From a virus, in the IMG/VR virus record IMGVR_UViG_3300033571_011317, positions 1-62,867 of that record: a DNA stretch of 62,867 bases; one strand, written 5' to 3'. The position numbers and the translations under genes were made by a program. Shown here in pieces: positions 43,531 to 52,418 of the stretch (position 1 is its first letter; every line of letters starts with the position of its first letter). The notes beneath the pieces are model-generated. The model searched no databases and had not been told where the DNA came from. It saw nothing but the letters and a program-made list of their open reading frames with translations.

Positions 43531-44791
43531 ATCATTCTGCGTTATACCCTGGGTACAAATGGCAGCAAAGCCTATAGGCACTGCCAGAGTTTGTTGCCTG
43601 ATGACTAATAGCAAAGATAGTCAACAAGGCACTATTAGAGATGACAATGGCCGACCTTATAACTTGGGCCGAGATGATTTTGACATTATTAAAAATGGAG
43701 ACAAGGCCAGAGAAATAAGATTAGCCATGCTAAATGGCGAACGTCATAGTGATTGCAATACATGTTGGGTCAAGGAAGACATGGGCGCAAGCAGCAGACG
43801 AACAGTCAGTAATAAGATGTATACTGGCGAATTTGATGAAGAGATCGCCAGACAACACACCGATGCAGAAGGTAATACAGACTGGCAACCAAGTTACTGG
43901 GATTTACGTTTTGGTAATTTGTGTAATCTAAAATGCGTAATGTGTCATCCTGCCAGCAGCAGTCAATGGTACGAAGATTATGTGTTAATTAACGGCACAA
44001 CCAAATTCACTGACAGTGGTACAAAAATTAACTTAAAAGACGTCAATGGCAGATACAAGGATGCCGGTGAATATGACTGGTGGGATAATCCAGAGTTTTG
44101 GGCCAGACTAGAAGCAAAGATACCCTATTTGAAACAAGTATATCTTGTCGGTGGCGAGCCTATGCTCATTGAACCGCATTACGATTTTTTACAAAAAGTC
44201 ATTGACAGCGGCCGAGCCCATGAAGTCACTTTGGAATATGACACAAACTTGACGGCTATACATAAAAGAGCATTGGATTTGTGGAAACATTTTAAAAAAG
44301 TTTGGCTACGTATTAGTATAGATGATTTCGGTGATCAGTTTGAATATATTCGCTATCCGGCTAGATGGCAACAGATAAGTAAGAACGTAGAAACACTTAG
44401 TAAAGAAATGTCTAATATTAAAATGGACTTCACTGTAACATGGCAAGTTTTAAGCGCCTATACGACGCCAAATTTGTTAGACTACTTTGAACAATTTAAT
44501 AAGCACAATTCCAGTGTCAGAATATTAAGCAGCCCTGATTATTTTGATGTTGCTATATTGCCTAAAGAAGTAAAGCTGGACATATTACAGGTTTACAATA
44601 CTTGGGCCGACACAGATAAAAAGAAAAAACAAGTGGCACATCTAGTAAACTATTTGGAAACAAATATAGATGGTGATGCAGCTAAAGTGGACAAATGTGT
44701 CGAAATACTGACAAAACTGGATTCTATTAGAAACACCGACTGGAAGACTACCTTCCCGCAATTATATGAAAAACTAAAAAATGAACGATAA
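43523..44791 (+). CDS. Radical SAM enzyme, N-terminal twitch type (422 aa)
   Basis: The protein starts almost at the auxiliary domain: 'F-C-V-I-P-W' at 5-10, 'A-R-V-C-C-L' near 21-26 and 'C-N-T-C-W' near 76. The core C-N-L-K-C-V-M-C is near 133-140 and 'V-G-G-E-P-M' near 209. 'L-R-I-S-I-D-D-F-G' near 270 marks the barrel. All key residues are present, so it should be catalytic. First of four consecutive rSAM genes (43.5-50.1 kb), linked by overlaps of 11, 8 and 8 nt. Substrate unknown. Confidence 0.87.
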   Translation: MNKSFCVIPWVQMAAKPIGTARVCCLMTNSKDSQQGTIRDDNGRPYNLGRDDFDIIKNGDKAREIRLAMLNGERHSDCNTCWVKEDMGASSRRTVSNKMYTGEFDEEIARQHTDAEGNTDWQPSYWDLRFGNLCNLKCVMCHPASSSQWYEDYVLINGTTKFTDSGTKINLKDVNGRYKDAGEYDWWDNPEFWARLEAKIPYLKQVYLVGGEPMLIEPHYDFLQKVIDSGRAHEVTLEYDTNLTAIHKRALDLWKHFKKVWLRISIDDFGDQFEYIRYPARWQQISKNVETLSKEMSNIKMDFTVTWQVLSAYTTPNLLDYFEQFNKHNSSVRILSSPDYFDVAILPKEVKLDILQVYNTWADTDKKKKQVAHLVNYLETNIDGDAAKVDKCVEILTKLDSIRNTDWKTTFPQLYEKLKNER

Positions 44792-46268
44792 AGTTATACT
44801 CGACGAAAACGGCAAAGACATTAGTCAACAGTTTATTAATAAGCACAAAGACTATAACCTTAAAACCAAGCATTATTTTAATGTTAGTAAAACATGGTGT
44901 ATATTACCATGGATCCACCTGAGCACTCGTCCGGATGGCCAAATGCGTGTTTGTTGTACAGCCAATGCCAGTAGTGTAGGTGCAACCAATGACAAGATAC
45001 ATGGTGGCAATATTGGAATTTTAAAAGACGAAGAAGGCCGGCCCAATAACTTAAACGTTGCAGACTTCGAGTCAAGCTGGAATAGTACATATATGAAAAA
45101 TGTACGTAAACAAATGATGGCGGGAGAAAAGCCTTCTAGTTGTTTAAAATGCTACAAAGAAGAAGCAGCCGGCCATAGAAGTAAACGACAGTGGGAAACT
45201 GAATACTGGAGTAAACGTGTCAGTATCGACGAATTAATTCAAGAAACAAATGAAGATGGCAGTATCCCTCCTAAATTAAGATACATTGATCTGCGTTTTG
45301 GTACAAAATGTCAACTTGCTTGTATCATGTGCAGTCCCCATGACAGCAGCGGTTGGATCAAAGACTGGCAAGCAGTCTACCCTAAGATTGAAAATGATAA
45401 AGTAAAAGAAATTTGGAACTGGGAAAATAAAGGCAGCACCAATGGTAGTAGTTATAATTGGCATAAGAACAATCCTGTGTTCTGGGAGCAATTCTATCAA
45501 CAGATCCCGCATATGAAACAATTATACTTTGCCGGCGGCGAAGCATTGATCATTGAAGAACACTATGATATATTGGAAGAATGTATACGTCAAGGTGTTG
45601 CTAAAGACATGGAAATACGTTATAATAGTAATGGCATAGAGTGGAGAGAAGATTTATTTGAACTATGGAGCCACTTCAAACTTGTTCGTTTCCATTATAG
45701 CGTAGATGCATTTGGTAAGCATAACGAATATATTCGTTATCCCAGCGATTGGAAACGCACAGAAGAAGTCTTTCATATACTAGACACACAGACAACTGAT
45801 AACGTAGAAGTTACAGTGGCCTGTGCAGTTAATGCATTGAACATTTATTACCTGCCAGAATTCATTAAATGGAAAATGACACAAAACTTTAAAAAGATTA
45901 ATATGTGGCCTTTAGGTGCTGGTGGTATCAACTTCCACTTTGTATACTGGCCTGCTTTCTTAAATGTCAAAGTTTTGCCTAAGAAGTTTAAAGATGAAGT
46001 TGCTCGTAAAATTGAAGAAGAATTAATCCCATGGTGGACTGATAATTACATGAACGGAGTTCGTCCAGGCGAAGAAGTAAGTCGGGATGTATTCATTATG
46101 AATGATTATGGCATCAAACGTTTGCGTGGATTGATTAGATTTATGCAAAGCGAAGACTGGAGTGTACGTCTGCCTGAGATGAAAGATTATTTAGAAAAAA
46201 TCGATGCACACAGGGGTACAAGTTTTTATGAAACATTTCCTGAAATGAAAGATATATTCAATGAGTAA
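44781..46268 (+). CDS. Radical SAM enzyme, N-terminal twitch type, GGEA variant (495 aa)
   Basis: About 35 polar residues precede the auxiliary domain ('W-C-I-L-P-W' near 38, 'M-R-V-C-C-T' near 56, 'C-L-K-C-Y' near 121). The core is C-Q-L-A-C-I-M-C near 177-184 and the SAM-contact motif is G-G-E-A near 252 rather than G-G-E-P. A longer segment between the Cys-Cys and C-x-x-C parts is visible. The C-terminal region has many Trp residues. It is likely active with a modified SAM pocket. Overlaps are 11 nt upstream and 8 nt downstream. Confidence 0.87.
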   Translation: MNDKVILDENGKDISQQFINKHKDYNLKTKHYFNVSKTWCILPWIHLSTRPDGQMRVCCTANASSVGATNDKIHGGNIGILKDEEGRPNNLNVADFESSWNSTYMKNVRKQMMAGEKPSSCLKCYKEEAAGHRSKRQWETEYWSKRVSIDELIQETNEDGSIPPKLRYIDLRFGTKCQLACIMCSPHDSSGWIKDWQAVYPKIENDKVKEIWNWENKGSTNGSSYNWHKNNPVFWEQFYQQIPHMKQLYFAGGEALIIEEHYDILEECIRQGVAKDMEIRYNSNGIEWREDLFELWSHFKLVRFHYSVDAFGKHNEYIRYPSDWKRTEEVFHILDTQTTDNVEVTVACAVNALNIYYLPEFIKWKMTQNFKKINMWPLGAGGINFHFVYWPAFLNVKVLPKKFKDEVARKIEEELIPWWTDNYMNGVRPGEEVSRDVFIMNDYGIKRLRGLIRFMQSEDWSVRLPEMKDYLEKIDAHRGTSFYETFPEMKDIFNE

Positions 46269-47547
46269 TTCCAGATCAGTTACTATAACTGACGCAGAAA
46301 AAAATAAAATATTCGATTGGTTAAGCACAAATAATTTTTGTGTAATGCCTTTTCACCACGTTGCTATAGAATCTAATGGTGACGTGAGGCCCTGTTGTCT
46401 AGGCGACCCATTAAAAAATGATGATGGTACGACATTTAATTCAAACGGCCGGCCTATTATTGACATTATAAATCATCCAACACATATTAAATTTAGACAG
46501 TCCTTTCTGAACAATGAACAACACCCTTCTTGCAAGCCATGCTGGGGAGATTATCACAATGACAAATTCAGTGGTAGATATGTATATTCTTCATCGTTAA
46601 AAGTATACCACGAAGTAAAGAAAATTATAGAAGGCGCTGCCCCCAGTCAAAAATTAGTATGGCTGGAAATAAAAGCAGGAAATAGATGTAATCTTGCCTG
46701 CAGAATTTGCGGTTTATGGAATAGTGCAAAGTGGCTTAAAGAATCCTATGAGCTGCAAAAAACTACACGAGAGTCTTATCCTGATTTCAAACAGAGTCCA
46801 GAGTTCGCTTATAATCAACAAGCCAAGTGGATAGACAATGTAGACTTTTGGAAAAATATAGATGGCTTTGATGATATAAAGATAATACATCTTATGGGCG
46901 GTGAGCCACTGATGATAGAAGAGCACTATGAAATGCTTAAGGCCTTAGATGAAAAGTTCGATGCTAGCAAGATTATTATTTGGTATAATACCAATGGCAC
47001 AATAATTCCTACTCCGGAACAAGAAGAGTTGCTGTCTAGATTTAAAAAGATATTCTGGAGTGTAAGCATCGACGATTTTGGCGATAAGTTTAACTACCAG
47101 CGTAGCGGCGCAAACTGGGCAGATGTTAAAGAAAAATTGCCATATTTCTTCTCTAAACACAACTATGAATCATTGATTGATGCTACAATAAGCATATACA
47201 ACATTGCGACTATTCATGAATTTGTCAAAGAGTTAGCATCAATTGGATTGGAAAAATATTTTAGTCCTCATTATGTAACCACTCCTGCAGGATATTCTAA
47301 TGTCAGAACCCTGCATATATCCGTCAAAGAACAGATAAAGCAAATTTTATTAAACAACAGATCAACTATTGATAATAATTTCAAAATGCAAGTTGATAAT
47401 ATTATTAACTTTATGATGTTTATCGACGACTGGAGCGAAAGCATAGACGAAAGACGCAAAAACACGATTATGTTCGTTGATGGAAAAAGAAATGAAAGTT
47501 TTGTTAAAACATTCCCAGAGATGGCGAGGCTATTAAATTATGAGTGA
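46261..47547 (+). CDS. Radical SAM enzyme, N-terminal twitch type (428 aa)
   Basis: Auxiliary domain 'F-C-V-M-P-F' near 26, 'V-R-P-C-C-L-G' near 42 and 'C-K-P-C-W' near 91; core C-N-L-A-C-R-I-C near 143-150; G-G-E-P near 213; 'W-S-V-S-I-D-D-F-G' near 265. The overall plan is the same as the gene at 39066, with 'N-G-D-V/I' before the Cys-Cys in both. Complete motif set, so probably catalytic. Overlaps its neighbours by 8 nt. Confidence 0.87.
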   Translation: MSNSRSVTITDAEKNKIFDWLSTNNFCVMPFHHVAIESNGDVRPCCLGDPLKNDDGTTFNSNGRPIIDIINHPTHIKFRQSFLNNEQHPSCKPCWGDYHNDKFSGRYVYSSSLKVYHEVKKIIEGAAPSQKLVWLEIKAGNRCNLACRICGLWNSAKWLKESYELQKTTRESYPDFKQSPEFAYNQQAKWIDNVDFWKNIDGFDDIKIIHLMGGEPLMIEEHYEMLKALDEKFDASKIIIWYNTNGTIIPTPEQEELLSRFKKIFWSVSIDDFGDKFNYQRSGANWADVKEKLPYFFSKHNYESLIDATISIYNIATIHEFVKELASIGLEKYFSPHYVTTPAGYSNVRTLHISVKEQIKQILLNNRSTIDNNFKMQVDNIINFMMFIDDWSESIDERRKNTIMFVDGKRNESFVKTFPEMARLLNYE

Positions 47548-50089
47548 ACAAGGCGATAAAAATAAACAACTAAGCCCTACTATATGTATGCTACCTGTTA
47601 GTAGCATTGCGATACATGCCACTGGTAAAATGGTTCGTTGCCACATGAGCGAAACAGAAATGGGAGATGTTAATAATGGTTCTATTATCAAACAGTGGGA
47701 CAATCAGGCATTCCAGGACCTGAGAAAAGCTCAACGTGCGGGAGAATGGACACATGGTTGTCAGAATTGTCAAAGTAAAGAATCTAGAAATGTAACCAGT
47801 AAACGTACTCATTGGCAAAACTTAGATGTAATTGATGATCGCTGGGCTGACATTGATTGGGATAATAATTTAACAGGCAACAAACTAGTTCACTTAGATA
47901 TTGCATTCAATAACTTGTGCAACTTCAAATGCAGGATGTGTAGTAGTGCATATAGCAATGCATGGATTGGCGACGAGGAAAAACTTAAAAAACGTGGCTT
48001 TGCAGCTGGCGGCGCTGGAAGTCCTTATGTTAGAACCAGTTCTATGTTTGATAGAACAAAACACACATTGTCCACAGAGCAATTACAAGAATTAGTAGAC
48101 AATGGCAAGGACTTGCGTAGAGTAGAGATACTTGGCGGAGAACCATTCCTTGTTCCTCAATTCATGGAATTTTTAGGCATGCTACGAGCAGCTGGCCTAG
48201 ATAGACAAATTGAATTAATGATCACTACCAATGGTAGCGTCATTACAGAAGAACATTTAGAAGCCCTTGAAGGTTTTAAGTATGTAAACATCAACCTTAG
48301 TTTAGATGCTACTGGCGACTTGTTTAGTTACATTAGAAGTGCCGGCATCATTGATTGGCAAGGCATTACTAAAAAAGCCGAATTGATCAGAGACTGGTGC
48401 GACAAGCCGAGAACCGGCGTTTATAAAATGAACATGAATGGAACATTCATGTCTATTAACGCACTGAATATCAAAGACTTTATTGAGTGGATAATTAAAT
48501 TTTATGGATGGGATAAACAACGTCCGGTAAACACTAGCAAGAACAGACATAGTCTAGAACATAGAATTTTAGTTGGTCCCAAAACTATGCACGTTCAGTG
48601 GTTAGATCAAACAACATTAAAAAAATGTTTGGAACAAATCAATTATCTATTCGACACTTATGATTTCTTCAGGGAAGTCAACGGAGTTATGCCTATTACT
48701 GAGCATAGATATCTTAAAGACATTAAAAAGCTAGTTGAAGGATTAATAGAAAAACCCGTAAGTATAGTCGGAGATGCCAAACAAGGCCCTAAGGAGTTTG
48801 TAAAGTACACTGTAGAACTTGATGACATAAGAGGAGTAACTCTTAAACAAGTTGCTCCTGAAATATATCAAAGTTTCAAACCTTTTTTCGATGAATATAC
48901 AGTAAGTAAACAGGATAACTTCTGTTATATGCCGTGGCACGGTCTTGCAGTGACTGCTAACGGGAATATCAAACCTTGCTGCCAGTGGCACGGTTCCATT
49001 GGCTCTGCTTCTAAAGATAGCATAGTAAGTCAATATATTGAAAGCCCAAAAATTATAGAGCTACGCGAATCCTTTTTAAGAAATGAAAGACCGGCTGGCT
49101 GTAGTAGCTGTTGGGAAAGAGAAAACCAAATAGGAAAAAGCAGAAGGATTTGGTTCAAGGAAAAATTCGAAGAGTTTCTTCCTGTAAATAAGGATTACAC
49201 GCTTCCAGTAACTAAGAAAAATTTAGGCTGGACACAAATGGATATAAATTTAAGTAACGTATGCAATTTAAAATGCCGTATGTGTGGTTCCTGGGCCAGC
49301 AATCAATGGTTCGAAGAAGATGTTGCATTGTCTAAGATTAATCCTGCTTTTAAGAAAGAGAATAATCCAGAAAGACAAAAGATAGTTCAACACGAACTAA
49401 ATGATCTAATCGAATTATTACCACATACTACCAAATTACGTAGAATAGACTTCAAAGGCGGTGAGCCAATGTTGGCTAAAAACCATGTAGAATTTTTAGA
49501 AGAATTAATTAGACAGGGTAGAAATAGATATGTAACATTACAGTATACAACAAATGGAACGGTAGTCAATCCGAAAATTCTTTCAACATTACAAAAATTT
49601 AATAAAGTTCGTATGATGTTTAGTATAGAAGGCACGGGAAATTTATATAGTTATATACGTGGAGGAAAATATACAATAGAACAGTTAGAAGAAACTATGG
49701 CTATGTATAATGAACTACCAGGCATACAAATCGGATTTAATGTTACTATACAAGGTTATAATTTATTAAACCTTAGAGAGCTATACAATCAACTTGCAGA
49801 GTGGAGTAAAAAATATAAAAACGTCAGTAATGTTGATGCTTTTACTACTATTTGTAATGATCCAATGTATCTAAGTCCAATGGTATTACCTCCTGCACTA
49901 AGGACACAAGCTGTTAATCAATTACATGGAATACCAGATTTTGCGGTATTAATTCGCAGCCTTGAATCTAATAGAATTCATGAAACGCATTGGAATACTT
50001 TCAAACACTTTACTGACGAAGTTGATAAGTTGCGTGGCGAAAGCATATTGGATGTAGTTCCAGAATTCAAGGGCTACTGGAATGAATAA
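47540..50089 (+). CDS. Tandem double radical SAM enzyme (849 aa)
   Basis: Two complete units in one chain. Unit 1 (residues 1-445): 'I-C-M-L-P-V' near 15, R-C-H-M in place of Cys-Cys near 34, 'C-Q-N-C-Q' near 73, core C-N-F-K-C-R-M-C near 127 and G-G-E-P near 199. Unit 2 (about 455-849): 'F-C-Y-M-P-W' near 460, 'P-C-C-Q-W' near 479, 'C-S-S-C-W' near 520, core C-N-L-K-C-R-M-C near 574 and G-G-E-P near 640. Unit 1 resembles the stand-alone gene at 55696, while unit 2 is of the canonical Cys-Cys type, so the gene looks like a fusion of two different paralogues. It could make two sequential modifications. Confidence 0.9.
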   Translation: MSEQGDKNKQLSPTICMLPVSSIAIHATGKMVRCHMSETEMGDVNNGSIIKQWDNQAFQDLRKAQRAGEWTHGCQNCQSKESRNVTSKRTHWQNLDVIDDRWADIDWDNNLTGNKLVHLDIAFNNLCNFKCRMCSSAYSNAWIGDEEKLKKRGFAAGGAGSPYVRTSSMFDRTKHTLSTEQLQELVDNGKDLRRVEILGGEPFLVPQFMEFLGMLRAAGLDRQIELMITTNGSVITEEHLEALEGFKYVNINLSLDATGDLFSYIRSAGIIDWQGITKKAELIRDWCDKPRTGVYKMNMNGTFMSINALNIKDFIEWIIKFYGWDKQRPVNTSKNRHSLEHRILVGPKTMHVQWLDQTTLKKCLEQINYLFDTYDFFREVNGVMPITEHRYLKDIKKLVEGLIEKPVSIVGDAKQGPKEFVKYTVELDDIRGVTLKQVAPEIYQSFKPFFDEYTVSKQDNFCYMPWHGLAVTANGNIKPCCQWHGSIGSASKDSIVSQYIESPKIIELRESFLRNERPAGCSSCWERENQIGKSRRIWFKEKFEEFLPVNKDYTLPVTKKNLGWTQMDINLSNVCNLKCRMCGSWASNQWFEEDVALSKINPAFKKENNPERQKIVQHELNDLIELLPHTTKLRRIDFKGGEPMLAKNHVEFLEELIRQGRNRYVTLQYTTNGTVVNPKILSTLQKFNKVRMMFSIEGTGNLYSYIRGGKYTIEQLEETMAMYNELPGIQIGFNVTIQGYNLLNLRELYNQLAEWSKKYKNVSNVDAFTTICNDPMYLSPMVLPPALRTQAVNQLHGIPDFAVLIRSLESNRIHETHWNTFKHFTDEVDKLRGESILDVVPEFKGYWNE

Positions 50090-50783
50090 ACTTGTAGCAG
50101 TAGAAGATAACTATGCGCCCAAAGATAAATGGCTACGCATAGAATGGAATCTAGGCAGGCGCTGCAACTATGATTGTAGCTATTGCGGCAGTGATATTCA
50201 TGATAGAGAAAGTGCACATCTAAGTCTAGATGTCATCGAGAAAACAGTAAAACAGATTGCAGATGTTGCTAGATCACAGGGCAAGGAATGCAGGATAAGC
50301 CTAACGGGTGGTGAACCATTTGTGCACCCAAAGATCATTGATATCCTTAAAATAATCAAAGACAACGGTATTAATAAAATTAGCGTGACAACCAATGGCA
50401 GTGTGCCTCTTAAAAAATACATAGAGAGTCTGCCATATATTAACTATTATATATTCAGTTATCATTTTGAATTTGCATATCATGATAAAATTATTAACAC
50501 TATCGTGGAGTTAAATAAACTTGTTAAAGAACGTAAGAATCAAAATCTGCACACACATTTGATGTATCTTCCAGGTAAAATGGCAGAGGCCAATGAAATC
50601 ATTGACATCATGAATGAAAATGATGTACACTGGGTGATAAGAAGAATCAGACCTAGATTAGATCCCGAAACAAAAACTTGGGCAGTGCCAGGATTGAGTG
50701 GATTGAAAACATCGCATGGCAAATGCAAAGACGATTACTACACTCAAGAAGAACTTGATTTTATGTTAAACAAGAAAAAATGA
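50082..50783 (+). CDS. Radical SAM core subunit, split enzyme B (233 aa)
   Basis: A short rSAM enzyme: C-N-Y-D-C-S-Y-C near 28-35, 'L-T-G-G-E-P-F' near 74, 'V-T-T-N-G-S' near 105 and 'F-S-Y-H-F-E' near 126. It stops before the auxiliary domain, which is encoded by the next gene in an ATGA overlap. The fused relatives at 56873 and 58772 carry the same core type ('W-x-x-x-R-x-C-N-Y-x-C', then 'F-S-Y-H') and the same kind of auxiliary domain in one chain. Probable heterodimer with the next product. Confidence 0.85.
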   Translation: MNKLVAVEDNYAPKDKWLRIEWNLGRRCNYDCSYCGSDIHDRESAHLSLDVIEKTVKQIADVARSQGKECRISLTGGEPFVHPKIIDILKIIKDNGINKISVTTNGSVPLKKYIESLPYINYYIFSYHFEFAYHDKIINTIVELNKLVKERKNQNLHTHLMYLPGKMAEANEIIDIMNENDVHWVIRRIRPRLDPETKTWAVPGLSGLKTSHGKCKDDYYTQEELDFMLNKKK

Positions 50784-51118
50784 CAAGCAAAGTAACTAAT
50801 TGGGCAAATATAGTGGTGCATTATGAAGATGGTACCAGCGAAGAAAGCAATGTCAATGATTTGCTGGCCAATGAAACTAACAAGTTCAAAGGTTGGATGT
50901 GTTGGGCCGGCGTTCAAAATTTAACCATAGATAATGATGGCAATGTATGGCGTGCTATATGCAAAGTAGGCGGCAAGTTAGGAGATATACACACTGGATT
51001 TTCTGTGCCCACGGACCCTATTATTTGCACTAAAGAAAATTGCACTTGCGCCGCGGACATACAACTAAGTAAAGCAGAATTAAATAATATTAAGAAATTA
51101 AGGATTGGCAATGAGTAA
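50780..51118 (+). CDS. Stand-alone auxiliary (SPASM-like) subunit, split enzyme B (112 aa)
   Basis: A 112-residue Cys-rich domain: 'F-K-G-W-M-C-W-A-G-V' near 37-46, 'D-N-D-G-N-V-W-R-A-I-C' near 52-62 and 'I-C-T-K-E-N-C-T-C-A-A-D' near 84-95. The same order of Cys landmarks occurs at the C-terminus of the fused enzymes at 56873 and 58772. It should bind an auxiliary Fe-S cluster and complete the core encoded just upstream. It differs from the Cys-Cys SPASM type of split enzyme A, so the two splits arose separately. Confidence 0.8.
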   Translation: MTSKVTNWANIVVHYEDGTSEESNVNDLLANETNKFKGWMCWAGVQNLTIDNDGNVWRAICKVGGKLGDIHTGFSVPTDPIICTKENCTCAADIQLSKAELNNIKKLRIGNE

Positions 51119-52415
51119 CGAGGGATTAGGTAAAAAGCACCTGAAAAATTATAAACCCAGTGAGCTATTTAAAGAGAAGTACGGCTTTACTGTAGACGAT
51201 AAAACATTTTGTATAATGCCGTTTATACATACAAGTACAACAACAAATGGCGACTTCAGATTGTGCTGTAGAAGTACCAAGGTGTGGGATATCAAAAATA
51301 TTCCATTGCGTGATTTATGGAATCATAGAAAATATAAAACAGTCAGAAATAATCTAGCAACAGGAGTTAGAGATACACACTGCAACGCTTGTTGGAAAAT
51401 GGAAGACAAAGGTATCACCAGTCTTAGACAGAGTCAGAATTACGAACGTACAGAACAATATGCCCATATAGTTGATGAATGGAATCGCACAGAACTAGTG
51501 CCTTGGAGTATTCCCATTGTTGAGTTTAAATTAAGCAATCTCTGCAATTTAAAATGTAGAATGTGCTGGCCCAAGGATAGTACGCCGTGGCTAAAAGATT
51601 GGGACGATGTTAAAGAAATATATGAACCTGGCGAACAAGAATACATCAATGGTATCATTGACAGTAACGACATGCGTCGAAAACCAATATTAAACTTATA
51701 CGAAACACACAATAAGTTTGTACGCGATTTATATGAGATAATCGATGAAATTAAGGAATTTGAATTTGCCGGCGGCGAACCATTGATGGATCCTTTGCAT
51801 TATAATATGTTGGATCGCATCAAAGATCCCAGTGATGTTATTCTGAAGTATAGCACAAACTTAACCGACTTAGAAGCAAAGAAAGGCCGTAACGTATTAG
51901 ATCTATGGAAGAAGTTTAAAGCAATACGCTTAACAATCAGTATAGATGGTTACGATGAACTTAACGCATACATTAGGCACGGGTCTGTATGGGAAGATAT
52001 AAAAGAAAACATAAAACAAACCAAAGAATCTTTGGGTGACAAATTAGATTATATAAAGGCAAGTACTTGTATATCTGCGCTTAACATAGAATATCTAGTT
52101 GAAACATTTGATGCTATAGATCGTGATTTTGATATTATGTGGCATACCAGTCGTTTGCAGTGGCCTAGTTTTTTACACGCCAACGTACTACCAGTCGAAA
52201 GATTAGAAGCAGCAAAAGCAAAACTAGTTGCAAGATTAGGAGTAATGGAAGAAACTACTATACGAGAAATCAATAACAAACGCCATATTATGGATGCAAT
52301 CAATTGGATAGACGAATGCATTTCTACTAATAAATATGATGTTAATTTCGAAAAGTTTCAAAAGTTTAATGATACACTGGATGCGAAAAGAAAAGAAAAG
52401 TTTATAGGAACATAA
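51111..52415 (+). CDS. Radical SAM enzyme, N-terminal twitch type (434 aa)
   Basis: Auxiliary domain 'F-C-I-M-P-F' near 34, 'F-R-L-C-C-R' near 50 and 'C-N-A-C-W' near 91; core C-N-L-K-C-R-M-C near 144-151; 'A-G-G-E-P-L' near 219; 'L-T-I-S-I-D-G-Y' near 280. All motifs intact. The ATG at 51111 (AAGGA upstream, 8-nt overlap) is preferred over a TTG two codons earlier. Followed after 3 nt by a GT/methyltransferase-like gene. Substrate unknown. Confidence 0.87.
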   Translation: MSNEGLGKKHLKNYKPSELFKEKYGFTVDDKTFCIMPFIHTSTTTNGDFRLCCRSTKVWDIKNIPLRDLWNHRKYKTVRNNLATGVRDTHCNACWKMEDKGITSLRQSQNYERTEQYAHIVDEWNRTELVPWSIPIVEFKLSNLCNLKCRMCWPKDSTPWLKDWDDVKEIYEPGEQEYINGIIDSNDMRRKPILNLYETHNKFVRDLYEIIDEIKEFEFAGGEPLMDPLHYNMLDRIKDPSDVILKYSTNLTDLEAKKGRNVLDLWKKFKAIRLTISIDGYDELNAYIRHGSVWEDIKENIKQTKESLGDKLDYIKASTCISALNIEYLVETFDAIDRDFDIMWHTSRLQWPSFLHANVLPVERLEAAKAKLVARLGVMEETTIREINNKRHIMDAINWIDECISTNKYDVNFEKFQKFNDTLDAKRKEKFIGT

Positions 52416-52418
52416 TTA

